Part shown: positions 13,123 to 25,440 of the stretch, one piece after another
Position numbering within the stretch: the first letter of the stretch is position 1
Layout: every line of letters starts with the position of its first letter
NCBI GenBank assembly: GCA_964036155.1
Contig: OZ038423.1
Location: 14,709,249 to 14,773,248 of the forward strand
Length of the DNA stretch: 64,000 nucleotides
From: Diploscapter coronatus
Taxonomy: Eukaryota > Nematoda > Chromadorea > Rhabditida > Rhabditidae
Reading direction: 5' to 3'
Made by a program: the position numbers and the translations under genes
Notes under the pieces: generated by a model
What the model was told of the DNA's origin: nothing
The model's database searches: none
The model's input: only the letters and a program-made list of their open reading frames with translations

Positions 13123-16100
13123 ATGTATGTGATCAAGAAAGGTTAGTATTTTTATTTCAGATATACATTCCAACTTGACTTTGTGATATAATACCATAGA
13201 AGGTTTATACTTTCCGTCCATTTTAATGAACAGGCAAATAATTACTTTCTGAACTAAGTTTCATTTTTGGTGAAAATTGGACACTCAAATGTGGATCTTT
13301 CCTATGCAAAAATATTTCACTGCTAATATGACCATCAAATAAGTGAATAAAATGTTTGTTTCTTTGTAAATTTGAAAAAAAAATCAATATAGCTCGAGAT
13401 AGTATAACAAGAAAACATAGAGTTATCAGAATTTTTCCAATGGGATCAACTATTAAGAGAAAGTGAGACCTTCAGATCATATTCCAGATATCGGACTCCG
13501 GTCATACATAGTTTACTGTCAAATGTATCCTGAAAGAGAATTTTCAATTTTTATTTTATATGATCTTTTTAGATGGTCGAATGGAGGATATCTATTTCGA
13601 CAAGATCGTTAACAGAATTGACAAGCTGGCCTATGGACTCAACTCAAATTATGTCGACCCAGTAAGTCGAGACTTTAGTGTTTGATCAAAGAAAAAACTG
13701 AAATTTAACACGCTTCTTACTTATCTCATTCATCAATCAGCCGAATGCTTCTGTATTGATACCAAACGCTTCTTTTGGCAATTCGAAAAGGGCGCAACAT
13801 GAAAAGGCGCAACACAATAAATGCAATATAAAATTTTACTGATAAGATGGGGCGTCGGATGTTCAGGAACTAAGCCATAAGATGGAGGCTTCTTGAAAAG
13901 GACACAGGCTTCGAAAGATCTATTGGGGCTAGAGATAGGGGATGGTAGACTGACTATTGTCTTATTGCCTCGAAATGTGCTCCTCTATGTGTTCGTTATT
14001 TTGAGATCATGATCGGCCTATCCAGCCCTGTTCCTATCCCTTATTCGTCCAGGTTTAAATTCGTCAGACCTATCTTTTTCAAGTACGTGTCCCTGTGTCC
14101 TTTTCAAAGAGGCCCCCATCTTATGGCTTATTTTCTGAACATCCGACATCCCATCTGATCAGTTAAATTTTTATTATTGCATTTATTGTGTTGCGCCCCT
14201 TCCAGGAGACCCTTCTTTTTCCCATTATTTGAAATCCTCGATATATGTGCTAATTTTTTACTCGACAAATTATACAATTCGATTGAGACAATGTGGTAGA
14301 AATATCAAAGAAACTTAAGCTATCTTGTGACTTGAAGACTTTTTCCCATTACTAAAAAGTAGTTTCGAAAAAAAATTCTGTCTGGCCATTCAAAATAAGA
14401 TGGCGAAGTTTCCGCGTGATGAAACTATATGACCAAATCGGGCAAAAATCATTATTACTTATCATCATTTTACCGTACTATAAATAATATAGACTAGTTA
14501 TTGCATCATTTGGCATCTTGTATGTTTGATACTAATCATTGTCATTTTCTGAGTTCGAGATGCTCAACACGATATGGATCTTTATTCGCATAAGCAGTTT
14601 CGCTTTTCTTCGTAGATCAATAGATCAAATTTATTTATAAAATGAGAGAAATATAAAATAATGTGCACGAATTCGCGAGTGTGTGTGTGAATGTGCGGAA
14701 AAGTAGAATTTGATTTGTTTGCTTGATTCGTTTCTTGTCGAGTTCGAGTAAGGCACGATCTTTTGGTTAATCACAGGACCCATATTCTGTAGAATAGAAA
14801 TGGCCTTGGAGTCTAGATTACTGATCAAAAATCATGCTAACTTAGCAACTTCACGATAGCTAGGCGCTTAAAATAGTAAAACATGTAGATTCATTCTAAA
14901 TATCAAAACGGAACTATTAGATCCTGCTAGCTCGAAAAGTCATTTCTGGACTGTACAAGGGAGCGTCGACTTCTGAATTGGATAATTTGGCAGCTGAAAC
15001 AGCCGCTTCGATGATAACTCGTCATCCTGACTATGGAATACTTGCTGCTAGAATAGCCGTTTCCAATTTGCACAAAATGGCTAAAAAAGTAATTGTTTGA
15101 TTTAAAAATTGAATGATGATATGGAGAAAAATAACTGAAAAAACGCAAGAAATGAGTACCCAATTCTGAACAAGGTCTACACGTACCATGAAACTAGGAC
15201 TTATCAAAGTTCAGTGCTTATTCAAATTTTAGCGATTCTTCATACTCACACAAAGGTTAAAAGACTGACTATTTATAGGCATTCTCCGATGTTATGGAAG
15301 ATTTGTACAATTTCATTAATCCAAACACCGGGAAGCACTCTCCGATAATCAGTTCGGAGACCTACGACATCGTCATGGCGAATGCTAACAGACTTAACGA
15401 TTCTATTGACTATGAGAGAGACTTCACCTACACCTACTTCGGATTCAAAACGCTCAAGCGGTCATACCTGCTTAAAATAAATGGAAAGGTTAGTAGAATG
15501 TAACTTAGAACTATTTCTTAGAGCTCTAAAGTTATTCTTCTGCGTTGCAAGTAAGTTGGTATTTTCTGACATCCTTAGTGGATGAGCAAAGTATAAATTC
15601 TTATTATTCATTGTGAAATTTCATAAGGCCTACTATTCAGTATCAAAACCTTTTTATGATCATAAAAGAAATGCCCAGAAAACCGATTGTTTCAAAGTTA
15701 CTGAATTCAATTCTTGAGGTTGCTGAATGTCCTCAGCACATGTTAATGCGCGTCGCAGTCGGCATCCACGGTGAAGACATCGAGGCGGCCATCGAGACGT
15801 ACAATTTGCTCAGTGAGCGATACTTCACTCATGCTACGCCGACCCTCTTCAGTTCCGCGACATCAAAGTATCAAAATCTTGCCTAATCATGATCACGATG
15901 CCCATCTCTCAGCCCTCAAATGTCTTCCTGCTTTCTGTTGACAATAGCTGAAGACTCGATCGAAGGCATTTACGACACTTTGAAGCAGTGTGCGTTAATT
16001 GCCAAGTCAGCTGGAGGCATCGGATTGAATATCCACAAGATTCGCGCTACAGGATCGATGGTTGCTGGGGTAGGGTTTCCATAGCAAAGATCAACCAAGT

Positions 16101-19100
16101 TCACTTCCATTCAGACAAACAGCGTGTCGAATGGTCTTGTTCCGATGTTGCGAGTGTTCAACAACACTTCGCGATTCGTGGATCAGGGCGGCAACAAGCG
16201 GCCGGGAGCAATGGCCATTTACCTAGAGCCCTGGCACGCCGATATTTTCGAGTCAGAAAACGCGATAAAATAGGTGTTCAAAGACAATAATCTTATTCAG
16301 ATTTATATCACTCAAGAAGAATAATGGACCGGAAGAGGAGCGAGCTCGAGACCTATTCTACGCGCTGTGGATTCCTGATCTGTTCATGAAACGAGTTGAA
16401 TCGGACATGGTATTTTTCAAGAAAAGATGCGATCATTCCTTCGAATATCTTTAGGACTGGTCTCTGATGTGCCCAAAAGAGTCACCGAATTTGGACGAAA
16501 CTTGGGGCGACGAATTCGAGAAACTCTATGAGCGGTCAGTATTGTTGATTGAAGAGAACGCGTCGATATTCAAAAACTACACGCTATTCATCTCGTTTCT
16601 CTTCGACGCGACTCACTTTTCGCTCCTCCAAAGTCGATTTCTAATTGCTGCTGCATGAATATTGGACTTTGTTCTCCAATCAACGATAAAACAAAATCTC
16701 CTTTAAAAATTCTTACTTTTAGATACGAAGCTGAAGGTCGATATCGAAAGAAAGTGAAAGCCAGGAAGTTATGGGAGCACATTGTCACGAGTCAGATCGA
16801 GACAGGAACGCCATACATGCTGTACAAGGTAATTGTTTAGCTAATTCATCAAGTACTTCAAGAGTGCGTGGGTCTTGACCGAAAATCCGAGTACACAATC
16901 GGGGAGGTTCCCTTATGAATAATTTGATCCCTTCCATTACAGGACGCGTGTAATCGCAAGAGCAATCAGCAGAATCTGGGTACGATAAAGTGTTCGAATC
17001 TGTGTACAGAAATCGTCGAATATTCCAGCCCAGATGAGGTTGTGAAAGTTGCAAGAGATTATGTGATCAAATCGTGGCGTTTAGGTTGCAGTGTGTAATT
17101 TGGCCTCAATCGCTTTGCCACGCTTCGTCGACGTAAAGGAGAAAACTTTCGATTTCAACAAACTAAGGGACGTTACTAAAGTTTGAAATTCAGAGCAGGG
17201 AAAAGGATTTGAATAAATAGTTTAGGTTGTAGCAAGAAATCTCAACAAAATCATTGATATTAACTACTATCCAGTTGAAGAAGCTCGTCGCTCGAATTTC
17301 AGACATCGCCCGATTGGAATTGGTGTGCAGGTGAGAAAATCGAAGGGGAAATTTTCTTCGACGCCGTGAATTATTGATGACACTTGGTTAAATGACCTGA
17401 TATGACCAAGATTTGTAAGCGCTGTAATTAAAATCTAGAGAATAGATCTAAGACAAGGTCTACTATCTAAGTATGTGTAAAAATTATCTTCTCATTTTGC
17501 TGACTTATTTTGATATCTAATTTATCCAACATTTATCTTAACGGGTGCGGGCTAAGTCCCCCATTTTTCGTGAAAATAATTTGACGTCAGAGAAAAAAAT
17601 GGAGGAACTTGGGGCGGGGTAAGATGAATTGACCCGCACCCCGTAAATTTGTACTGGGTGTCACTTTTGTCAATCTTAGGACAGATACGATTTTTATACT
17701 TCAATAGTTGCTTTCGATTCCCATTTTACCCTCCAATATATTCGAATTCGATCTCGATTTTGACTTCAATAATTTTCGAGCGTGATTTCCGTCTAGTTAC
17801 TTATCAATGCAAGAAACTTGCTCACGCAAAAAGGCCATTTTCTATTATGATGGACTAAAACACAGTTTCTTCATAACAACAATTTATTGACTGTCTCTTT
17901 GAGTGGGTATGATAGGTAGAAGGTAGTTTGATTCGAGATAAAACGAGTGTGTGAAATTACTTTGAAATTATATTCTGGTGATTCAGAGATTTCATTAGCC
18001 ATGGATAGTGATACTTCTTAATCATCCTTTGTTTACTAGTTATGTATTTATTCCCAAATAATACTTTTAGGGTCTGGCAGATGCATTCATGCTACTTTCC
18101 TACCCATACAATTCAGCGAAAGCGAAGGAACTCAACAAGAAGATCTTCGAAACAATCTATTACGGAGCTTTGGAGGCGAGTTGTGAATTGGCTGAGAAAT
18201 TCGGTTTGAGAAACCACCAGAATAAAAGACCATGTCTGTTGCAGGCTCCTACGAGACATACGGAGGATCGCCGATCTCTCGAGGCATTTTCCAATTCGAC
18301 ATGTGGGGCGCGACGCCGACTGGAATGTGGGACTGGGAGAAACTGAGGACGAAAATTAAGCAGTCAGATTTGATTTTATATTAGCAATAACAATATGAAG
18401 ATGGAAAGGAACATCTTGTTTACAAAATCATGCCATGACTTCTATCGTTGCAGGAAGATTACAAAATAAATTCATTTGTCTTTAGTATCATTCTGCCCAT
18501 ACCAACATTTGCAACTACCGATTTGATATTAAATTTATTTTTTAATGAGAATTTCAGATTCGGAGTAAGGAATTCTCTTCTTGTTTCTCCGATGCCCACG
18601 GCCTCGACCGCGCAGATCCTCGGCAACAACGAATCCATCGAACCATATACCTCGAACATATACAGTCGGCGAGTTTTATCTGGTTTGCATCTTTACATCG
18701 TAAATGTTTAATATCTGCAATTATAGGAGATTTTCAAATAGTTAATCTTCATTTGCTGAAGGACCTTGTGGATTTGAATCTATGGAACGAGGATATGAAG
18801 AATCTGATCATCGCCAATAACGGATCGATTCAAAATATACCGGTTGGTGACGAGGCAATATTTTCAGCATTTATTAATTGTCCTTCAGAATATCCCCGAA
18901 GATATCAAGAAACTCTATCTTACAGTCTGGGAAATGAGCCAGAGAGATATCATCGACATGGCAGCTGACAGGTTCGGACAATTTATATAATTAATTATCT
19001 TCTCGATGTTTTCACATTATTTTGGAGCTGCTTTGAAGATCTGAAAATTGTTGAAAACTTTGTGTAAGCTTCATTTGAGAGATCCTCTTGACCTTAAAAA

Positions 19101-19469
19101 TGATGATTTGTGAGAATTGCAAGGAAAATGGTGTTTCAGAGGCGCCTACATCGACCAGTCTCAGTCGCTGAACATTCACATGGCTGCTCCAACCTATGCA
19201 TCTATCTCGGCAATGCACTTCTATGCATGGAAAAAGGGTCTCAAGACCGGGATGTACTACCTGCGCACAAAGCCGGCTGTAAACGCCGTTCAATTCACTG
19301 TCGATAAATCACAATTCAAACAAAATGGAAAAGTTGAACAAGAGGTGCAATGAGTTTGTCTAAACTTGTATTATTGATGTTTTAGGCAAAGAAGCCTCGA
19401 AAGAGAAGTATTGACGCTGATGGACCAATTTGTACAAAAGAGGAAGGCTGCCTGATGTGTTCTGCATGA
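13123..19469 (+). CDS. rnr-1: Ribonucleoside-diphosphate reductase large subunit
   Basis: Catalytic R1 subunit of class Ia ribonucleotide reductase, which makes dNDPs for DNA synthesis in the cytosol with the small subunit. Twenty exons in unbroken phase give 794 aa (human RRM1 792): 13123-13141, 13573-13661, 14921-15088, 15279-15488, 15719-15867, 15913-16069, 16115-16251, 16301-16409, 16455-16534, 16723-16828, 16943-17038, 17085-17180, 17226-17330, 18071-18203, 18245-18362, 18558-18682, 18727-18842, 18889-18971, 19140-19344, 19386-19469. The start [18 protein letters not shown] matches the ATP-cone N-terminus. Visible key residues are the active-site cysteines in SSCFLL, NLCTE and VCNLAS, the electron-path tyrosines in GMYYLRT, and the C-terminal CLMC redox pair. 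Exon 7 uses a GTCAGA donor. Introns 2 and 13 carry inverted-repeat elements. Confidence 0.97.
13802..14203. mobile_element. Inverted-repeat element in rnr-1 intron 2
   Basis: Arms of roughly 110 nt, 13802-13914 and about 14088-14203, are diverged reverse complements. They share GGCGCAACACAATAAATGCA at the ends and GTCGGATGTTCAG and TAAGCCATAAGATGG further in. The interior of about 170 nt encodes nothing. A partial extra copy of the end (GGCGCAACA) lies at 13791. It sits wholly inside rnr-1 intron 2. Confidence 0.75.
17539..17645. repeat. Short inverted repeat in rnr-1 intron 13
   Basis: The outer words ACGGGTGCGGG (17541) and CCCGCACCCCGT (17632-17643) are reverse complements, and CCCCCATTTTT pairs with AAAAATGGAGG further in. 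The GC content stands out from the AT-rich intron. Probably a small foldback element. Confidence 0.55.
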
Positions 19470-20859
19470 AAAATACTGTAAATTGTAAAATGTAAAATGA
19501 GAAGAATGGTTTTGCCTTAGACTGCATTTGGGTTTTATAGCAACAAATTTAAAAATATATATATATATATTTGTGATAAATTGAAATCATAATAGAAAGT
19601 GATAAAATGACAACATGTCGAATCGATATTTGATTTGCATTTCTTGGGAAAACATGATGCTAGCAGCATGGGAAGGAAAGATATGGAAAATCCTTGCATT
19701 ATCCAGATCTGCTTTATACCTGTCAGATAGCCTTTGCCTGTCTTTTATGTTTGGCATATTTGCCCAGTATACATGCAAGTGTTGGTTTCTTTGTTATCAT
19801 ATTGATTTTTTTTAAAGTTGTGAATTTTTGTATTAATTTTCATCGTTTTCTCATCCATTCTAGCATAAAAATTTGATTTTTTTAAAAATAAAATTTTACC
19901 TTTACTAGATCTTCCGCTCGAATTTTGAGTTCGAAGTCAGTCGTATTTTCTCTACCTATTATCATTTCATTATCAACATGTGATAGAATAGTCTTGAAAA
20001 CGTTGCTGACAGAAGAGCGAATATCGACGAAGAAAAATGACTATTGAGTAATGCAACATCTGATTAGAACAAAAAACCAAACTAAATAAGTGAAATTCTT
20101 GAGAAAGGTCCAATCTATTTTCTAATTTTTTTCCTGTAGGCATCTATTTTTGAGTTATTTTAGCCAAACCTTGTAATTTCACCAGAAAACGATATCGTTT
20201 CATTATGCAAACTATTCCTACGAATCGAATAAAATATAATTATTGATACTATTTTCTTGAAGCCCAAGAATCATATGGTTTATCACCAATATCTCATCCC
20301 TGAGCGAATTGGATAAATCGCTGTAATATCGACACTATGTATGACGTTAGAATGAGACAAATCGAGTGAAGTTTATCGATATAATCATCGCGAAAATTCA
20401 ATCACTAAAGGTTACTCATTGGAGGGAAGAAGGGCAGAATGCCGCAGTATCGATTCTCATTCCGAGTCCCGATTCAAATCGTCACTTTTACCTTTCGCTC
20501 TCCAGTTGACCGGTGGCACGCATTCTTCTCTCTTCCTATATTTTTTTTTTTCACTTTTCGATAAAATAGTCCACTTTATTTTTCGAATGGCTAGTTCAAA
20601 TTTCGATTTTTCTTTTTTGCTGCCAATGAAAATAAATATTTTAAGCTATTCTTTTCTTTTGAATTTAAATTGTGAATTTTAAAAGATACTCTCTGTTAAT
20701 TAGGACTAATTTTTCTTCTTTAGAAAAATACAAGAATAAACTAAAATCCCATATTGGGCTATGAATTTGATTAACATACCCTCTAGTTTTATCATGAATC
20801 ATCATGCAGTTTGCACCGAAAAATCGCAATCCTTCTTCCTTTTCAGGTGATTATTCAAC
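19470..20859. other. Intergenic between rnr-1 and tyrosinase
   Basis: Starts with the rnr-1 3' UTR and a short (AT)n run near 19554-19571. No gene was recognised. A TTTCAG at 20841-20846 is a plausible trans-splice acceptor for the tyrosinase. Confidence 0.5.
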
Positions 20860-23800
20860 ATGACAGCGCCCACATTGGATTATAGTTCAACCAAGTATAA
20901 TTATGATTCTACTAATTGTTATAAAGTAAGTTTTATTTCATTTTTCAATATTCCTCACCCTATTTTTGATAATTTATCAACTTGTGACTTCATCGAAGTA
21001 GCAACTTTGCTTTTCGAGTAGTAGAAACAACTGATTGGACTGAATTTCTCATCAAAATAAGTAGTTGTGCGAGAAATTTCGTGAAATGCTTTGCTGGAAC
21101 CAAATAGTGGCATCAAAAATCGAAACAACAGTAAATAGTTTATGAAAAATATATTTTAAAAGTGCTTAATTTTAGGATAAAATTCGACTGTTTATATTTA
21201 TTTGTTCATTATTGTGCAGTTTTGTTATAATTTATTGGTACACAACTCGAATAGACGAAGAGCATGATGAATCGATGAAGAATTACACGATGCCTTGGTT
21301 CAGGATACCTCGAAAAAATCAGAAGAAGGTTAGAAATTATGATTCAAATGATCGATTTTTATTATGAGGCGGTTTGAGACAGTTATGATTTTCACTTACT
21401 TTGACTAATTTCTGAGTAAATGATAACAAATCACATAGGAATACTATATCAGAGAAGAGAAGAACCAGTAGATGTTAACAAATTCGTTGAAATTGAAGTT
21501 ACACTAAAAATATAGCCATTTTTCAATAGAGAAAGTGATTAAATAAAACAAATATTTTGCCGCTTGAGGGAACTAAAAATTGATTGCAAGCGATGTTCAA
21601 TAGCATTTGAATAACTGAATTGCTGCTCATCATACCTTTGATACATGATAGCATATTTGATGAAATAACATTTTTTAATGTTTAGGTTGGAATCTATCAA
21701 GTAGCAGATTCTGGCTTTGGAATTCATTTTATCCCGTATAACGATGAGTTCATTCCAGCGGATTGGTCCAAAGAGGAATATCAATATCTGCCCTGCATGT
21801 CTAAAGAGTGTTTATGCCCATTTTTCATGGGTTTGTACAGCATTTTGAATTTAAATTTGGTTTGTTTAAATTAAGGAAAATGGATAAACGAGAGTTGCAT
21901 CGTTGGACCTGGAGTTGAGCTGAAGCGTGCACATCGACAAGAGATTCGCACACTTTCTGACGAAAAATTCAAACGATGGACGGTATTTCCAGTGAAAATA
22001 GCAATATTTCACATTTATTTAGAAAATGTTGAACGAGCTGAAGGCCACTGGAAAATACACGCGAATGGCGAGGCATCACAAATACTCTGGAGTGCATTCT
22101 GGACCTGCATTTCTGCTCTGGCACAGGGAGTTCATCAAGAGGTCATGCATAGTTGATGAACTGATTGTTGAAAGATAATTCATTGCTTAACAGATTCAGT
22201 TTCCATAACTTCTCGAAGTTTAACAAAGGCCTATAAATGATTATTTATGGAAGCATCATTTTAAATTAATAAAAGTTTAGATGCGAAATCATATTCCGAA
22301 AGCACATGCCGATAGAAGACGTCAACATGGGCATTCCCTATTGGGACTCGTCACTCGATTGGCCTCTTCCAACCCCATCCGATTCAGTCTTCTTCTCGGA
22401 TATCTTCGTCGGCGAGGTTCGTTAGCGGTTCTGAGAACTCTACGAATGAATGTCTCTTCTACCCTCGTAAATCCCCCCTATGTTACGAGAATTGCAAATA
22501 GTCCTATCCGCACTTTCCATCCATTCATGTAATGTGTGTAAACTCAGGTAGACGATGAAGGTCTGGTCAAGAATGGACCGTTCCACAACTGGACTTCAAT
22601 TGAGGTTGGTTTAAACAACTACGTTGTTCGTTTTCATCAGAAGAACTATCGACAGGGTCGTCCTCAAATCCTACGACAGTTCAACAAATCGAAAGACGGC
22701 GAATTGCTGAACGATGCACGAATCAAGTGGCTCATCAACAATCCCGACTTCAACATGATCTATGGAGCATCGATGCCCATAGAGGTTAGTTCGAGTACCT
22801 ATTTGAACTATCGAACGTCAGGATTTTTATCGCTAATATACGATTTTAACATATCTTTGTTAATTCCAACTATATGTTCAAAAATTTCAATCCTTTAAAA
22901 CTTCTATTAAATTGAAAATTCAGAACTGCTCAATTACGCTTCCTAACGACCCAAGGATGTTCGAACATTCGCATAACTACGTGCACTTCTACGTAAACGG
23001 TGACATGTCCAGAGGATACAGTGCTTCGAACGACATCATCTTCTACCTGCACCATTCCATGATCGACTGGATTCTCGAGCATTGGAGGCAGAACATGCAA
23101 GTCAGATTGTTAATTCATTATTATGAAGTCAGAAGATTCGGAAGTTATTCCCCATTCGGAGATGATCACAGCCGACAGGATCCATTATATCGTAGATCCA
23201 AGTATTTCGCTCCTATCACCGTGAACATTTCTGATAAAATTTGATTCAAGAAATAGACTTTTATGGGCCAAAAATAATTTACCAAATAGTTTGCTTCCTT
23301 GCAGACTCGAGAAGAACGCGAATCCGCCTATCCAGCCTCTGATCCTTACTGCTTCCCGAAATGGCATTTTGCTGACAATCCAATGCCAATGTTGCAGGTC
23401 GAATTAAGACAAATAGAGTTGTTAAAACGAATCGAATTCTTTAGCCCTTCATGAATAAAGATGCATTGTCAAACGGTTATGCAGACGAGATATTCGAATA
23501 CACGGAAAGACCTAGCTGCAGTAGGGATAATGCTGATTGTGGCTCAAAGTAAGTGTGATTCTCGGAAATTAAAAAAAAAATTAAACCATTTTAAACTAAT
23601 TTTTTGCACTGAAAAATATTATCCTCTCCCAAGCCCTATTCGAATTCACATGCAACATCATTCCTGTTTACCTAGTTTTCAGATCAGACCATCATACAAC
23701 TTCTCTTTTCAGATATCTATTCTGTTTCACGCCAGTCTCGTTCCAAGAAACGCCATATTGTGTCAGTAAAGTCAAACTCGGAGGAAATTGTACAGGATTT

Positions 23801-23878
23801 GAGGAATATCCAATTTGTCATGAAGCCAAATGCCTAAAGAATCCCGACAACGAAAACTGGTCAAAATGCCAAAACTGA
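20860..23878 (+). CDS. Tyrosinase-like copper enzyme, predicted type II membrane protein
   Basis: Twelve exons, 488 aa: 20860-20925, 21176-21328, 21686-21830, 21876-21982, 22023-22141, 22281-22416, 22548-22604, 22641-22784, 22924-23100, 23305-23397, 23445-23548, 23713-23878. A 24-residue cytosolic start is followed by one hydrophobic helix (LFIFICSLLCSFVIIYW) encoded across exon 2, so the enzyme is probably anchored facing outward. The CuA region reads RHHKYSGVHSGPAFLLWHRE (H-x8-H). CuB reads EHSHNYVHFYV (H-x3-H) with FYLHHSMIDW. All expected copper ligands are present. A Cys-rich C-terminal segment follows. Tyrosinases oxidise phenols to o-quinones; nematode members are linked to cuticle or eggshell hardening. 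AATAAA lies near 23951. The exon 1 start is supported by TTTCAG 13 nt upstream. Confidence 0.92.
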
Positions 23879-24068
23879 CAGCCGACAGCTATTTTGGGTA
23901 GAAACTGCTAGCTTTGATTGTAAAAAATGTGTTTCTAGTCTGAACCTGCAATAAAGTCTTTATTTTTAAATTCTACGAGCCTGATAAAGTGAAACTGATA
24001 TGAGATAAAAAGATAAATAGTAAACAAGCAAAGTGACAACTTTTTAGTGATTCGTGAGGGATGAGATT

Positions 24069-25440
24069 TTATTTCTTGAAAGCAACGTGCAGCCCGTCTC
24101 CGAGATTCAGCAGAATGCTGTTGGTCTTGTCGTCAGCAGAAATCTATTTAAAAAAACTATAAAACATTGAAGATTATATTTCTACCGCTCTGTTCATGGC
24201 ATCGATCGCCACAGTGCCAGGATCGTTGTTTTGTCGGATGTCGAGGACTCGTCCAGACCAGAGCGCCTGGAGATAGGAATTTGAAATAATTCATCATTTA
24301 AGTGTTAATAATTTTCGAATACTTTTATCTTATCGAAAATAATGTTAAATTTATATTGATGCATAAATGATTTTCAGGAAAAATACTCACATTGTCGACG
24401 AGGATGACTCCTCCAGGCTTCAGCAGCTGCACAGCCTTGTGGTAGTAATTCGAATAGTTGGTTTTGTCTGCGTCAATGAAGAAAAAGTCGAATGTGCCGC
24501 TTTGACCATCAGCGATGAATTTGTCTGAAAATGAAACTTTTGAATCTTTGAAGCACGTATTTGATTCAATAGAAGCTCGAAAATGTCGTAACTTTATTAT
24601 AAGAAAATTTCTGCACAGACAAAGGGCTTTTCTACTAATTCCTCGTCGTCACAATATTTTCAACTTTTTCGAAAACCTACCAAGTGTCTCGATCGCCGAT
24701 TTTTCGATCGCCTCGATCTTCTTGATGCACTTCTCGCACTTCGAGATGATGGGCACTCCGAATTTTTTGTAGTTGCTATGGTCGATGTCCAGAGTGTAGA
24801 CTTTGGCGTCGTCCTTCGAAGCAATTGCCCAGGCCAGTGCCGATGCTCCAGTGTATGTTCCAACATCGACGATCTTCTTTGCGCCAGTCAGTTGGATGAA
24901 ATGCTGGCCGAAGGTGAGTACCTAGAATTTTTAATTTTAGCATTGTGGGAATAAAAACTAAAAATGAGTAATAGCTGATTTTGCTATGAGAAAAGGCATC
25001 TGATAAGAGCATGCTCTTCTCCCCGAGTTTAGGAATAGTTATCTTAGTAATGAAATCGTTTTTCAATAGGCGAGATAATTCCAATGGAATTCCTATCATT
25101 GCCATTTCCTCTTCTGATAAAATGTCTTACCTCCGGTGCTCCGAGCATCATAGTCATTTCAGCTTCAGCGAGAGTCTTATCCATCAGTTCTTTTTGCAGC
25201 GGGTGCAGATTTACCGAGAGCTGAAATATACAAAAAAAATGTTTCTTACTCAAAATGATCACCAAACCTTCGAGATGTAGTTGATGACTGGATCATTGTG
25301 AGACTCGAAACTCTTGCCAATCGAAGCCATTGGTGTTGCAAGGTTCAGGAATAAGAACACGAAAAATACCTAAAATTGTAGCTGCGGAAAGGTTTCTGAT
25401 AAGTATGAAAATTCACGGCAATTGTTATCAAAGGAAACAT
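24069..25440 (-). CDS. Secreted catechol O-methyltransferase-like enzyme
   Basis: Seven exons, 248 aa: 25417-25440, 25268-25369, 25131-25220, 24681-24921, 24391-24524, 24186-24266, 24069-24143. The 24-nt first exon supplies the ATG that completes a signal peptide (MFPLITIAVFFVFLFLNLA). The fold is the methyltransferase_3 (COMT/CCoAOMT) family. The SAM loop reads VDVGTYTGASALAWA, the metal/acidic site FFFIDADKTNY, and the late motif LVDNALWSGRV. These enzymes methylate catechol hydroxyls using SAM and a divalent metal. It lies tail to tail with the tyrosinase, 190 bp apart. AATAAA overlaps the stop codon. An internal Met at residue 22 would give a cytosolic form, but the upstream exon fits phase exactly. 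Confidence 0.9.

Noticed and set aside
15841..15912. Apparent stop in rnr-1 after KYQNLA
   Set aside because: It is a 45-nt intron (GTATCA...CTCTCAG); splicing restores [13 protein letters not shown].
16250..16300. Apparent missing donor and frame loss in rnr-1 exon 7
   Set aside because: A GTCAGA donor inside TTCGAGTCAG gives DIFE|FISLKKN in exact phase.
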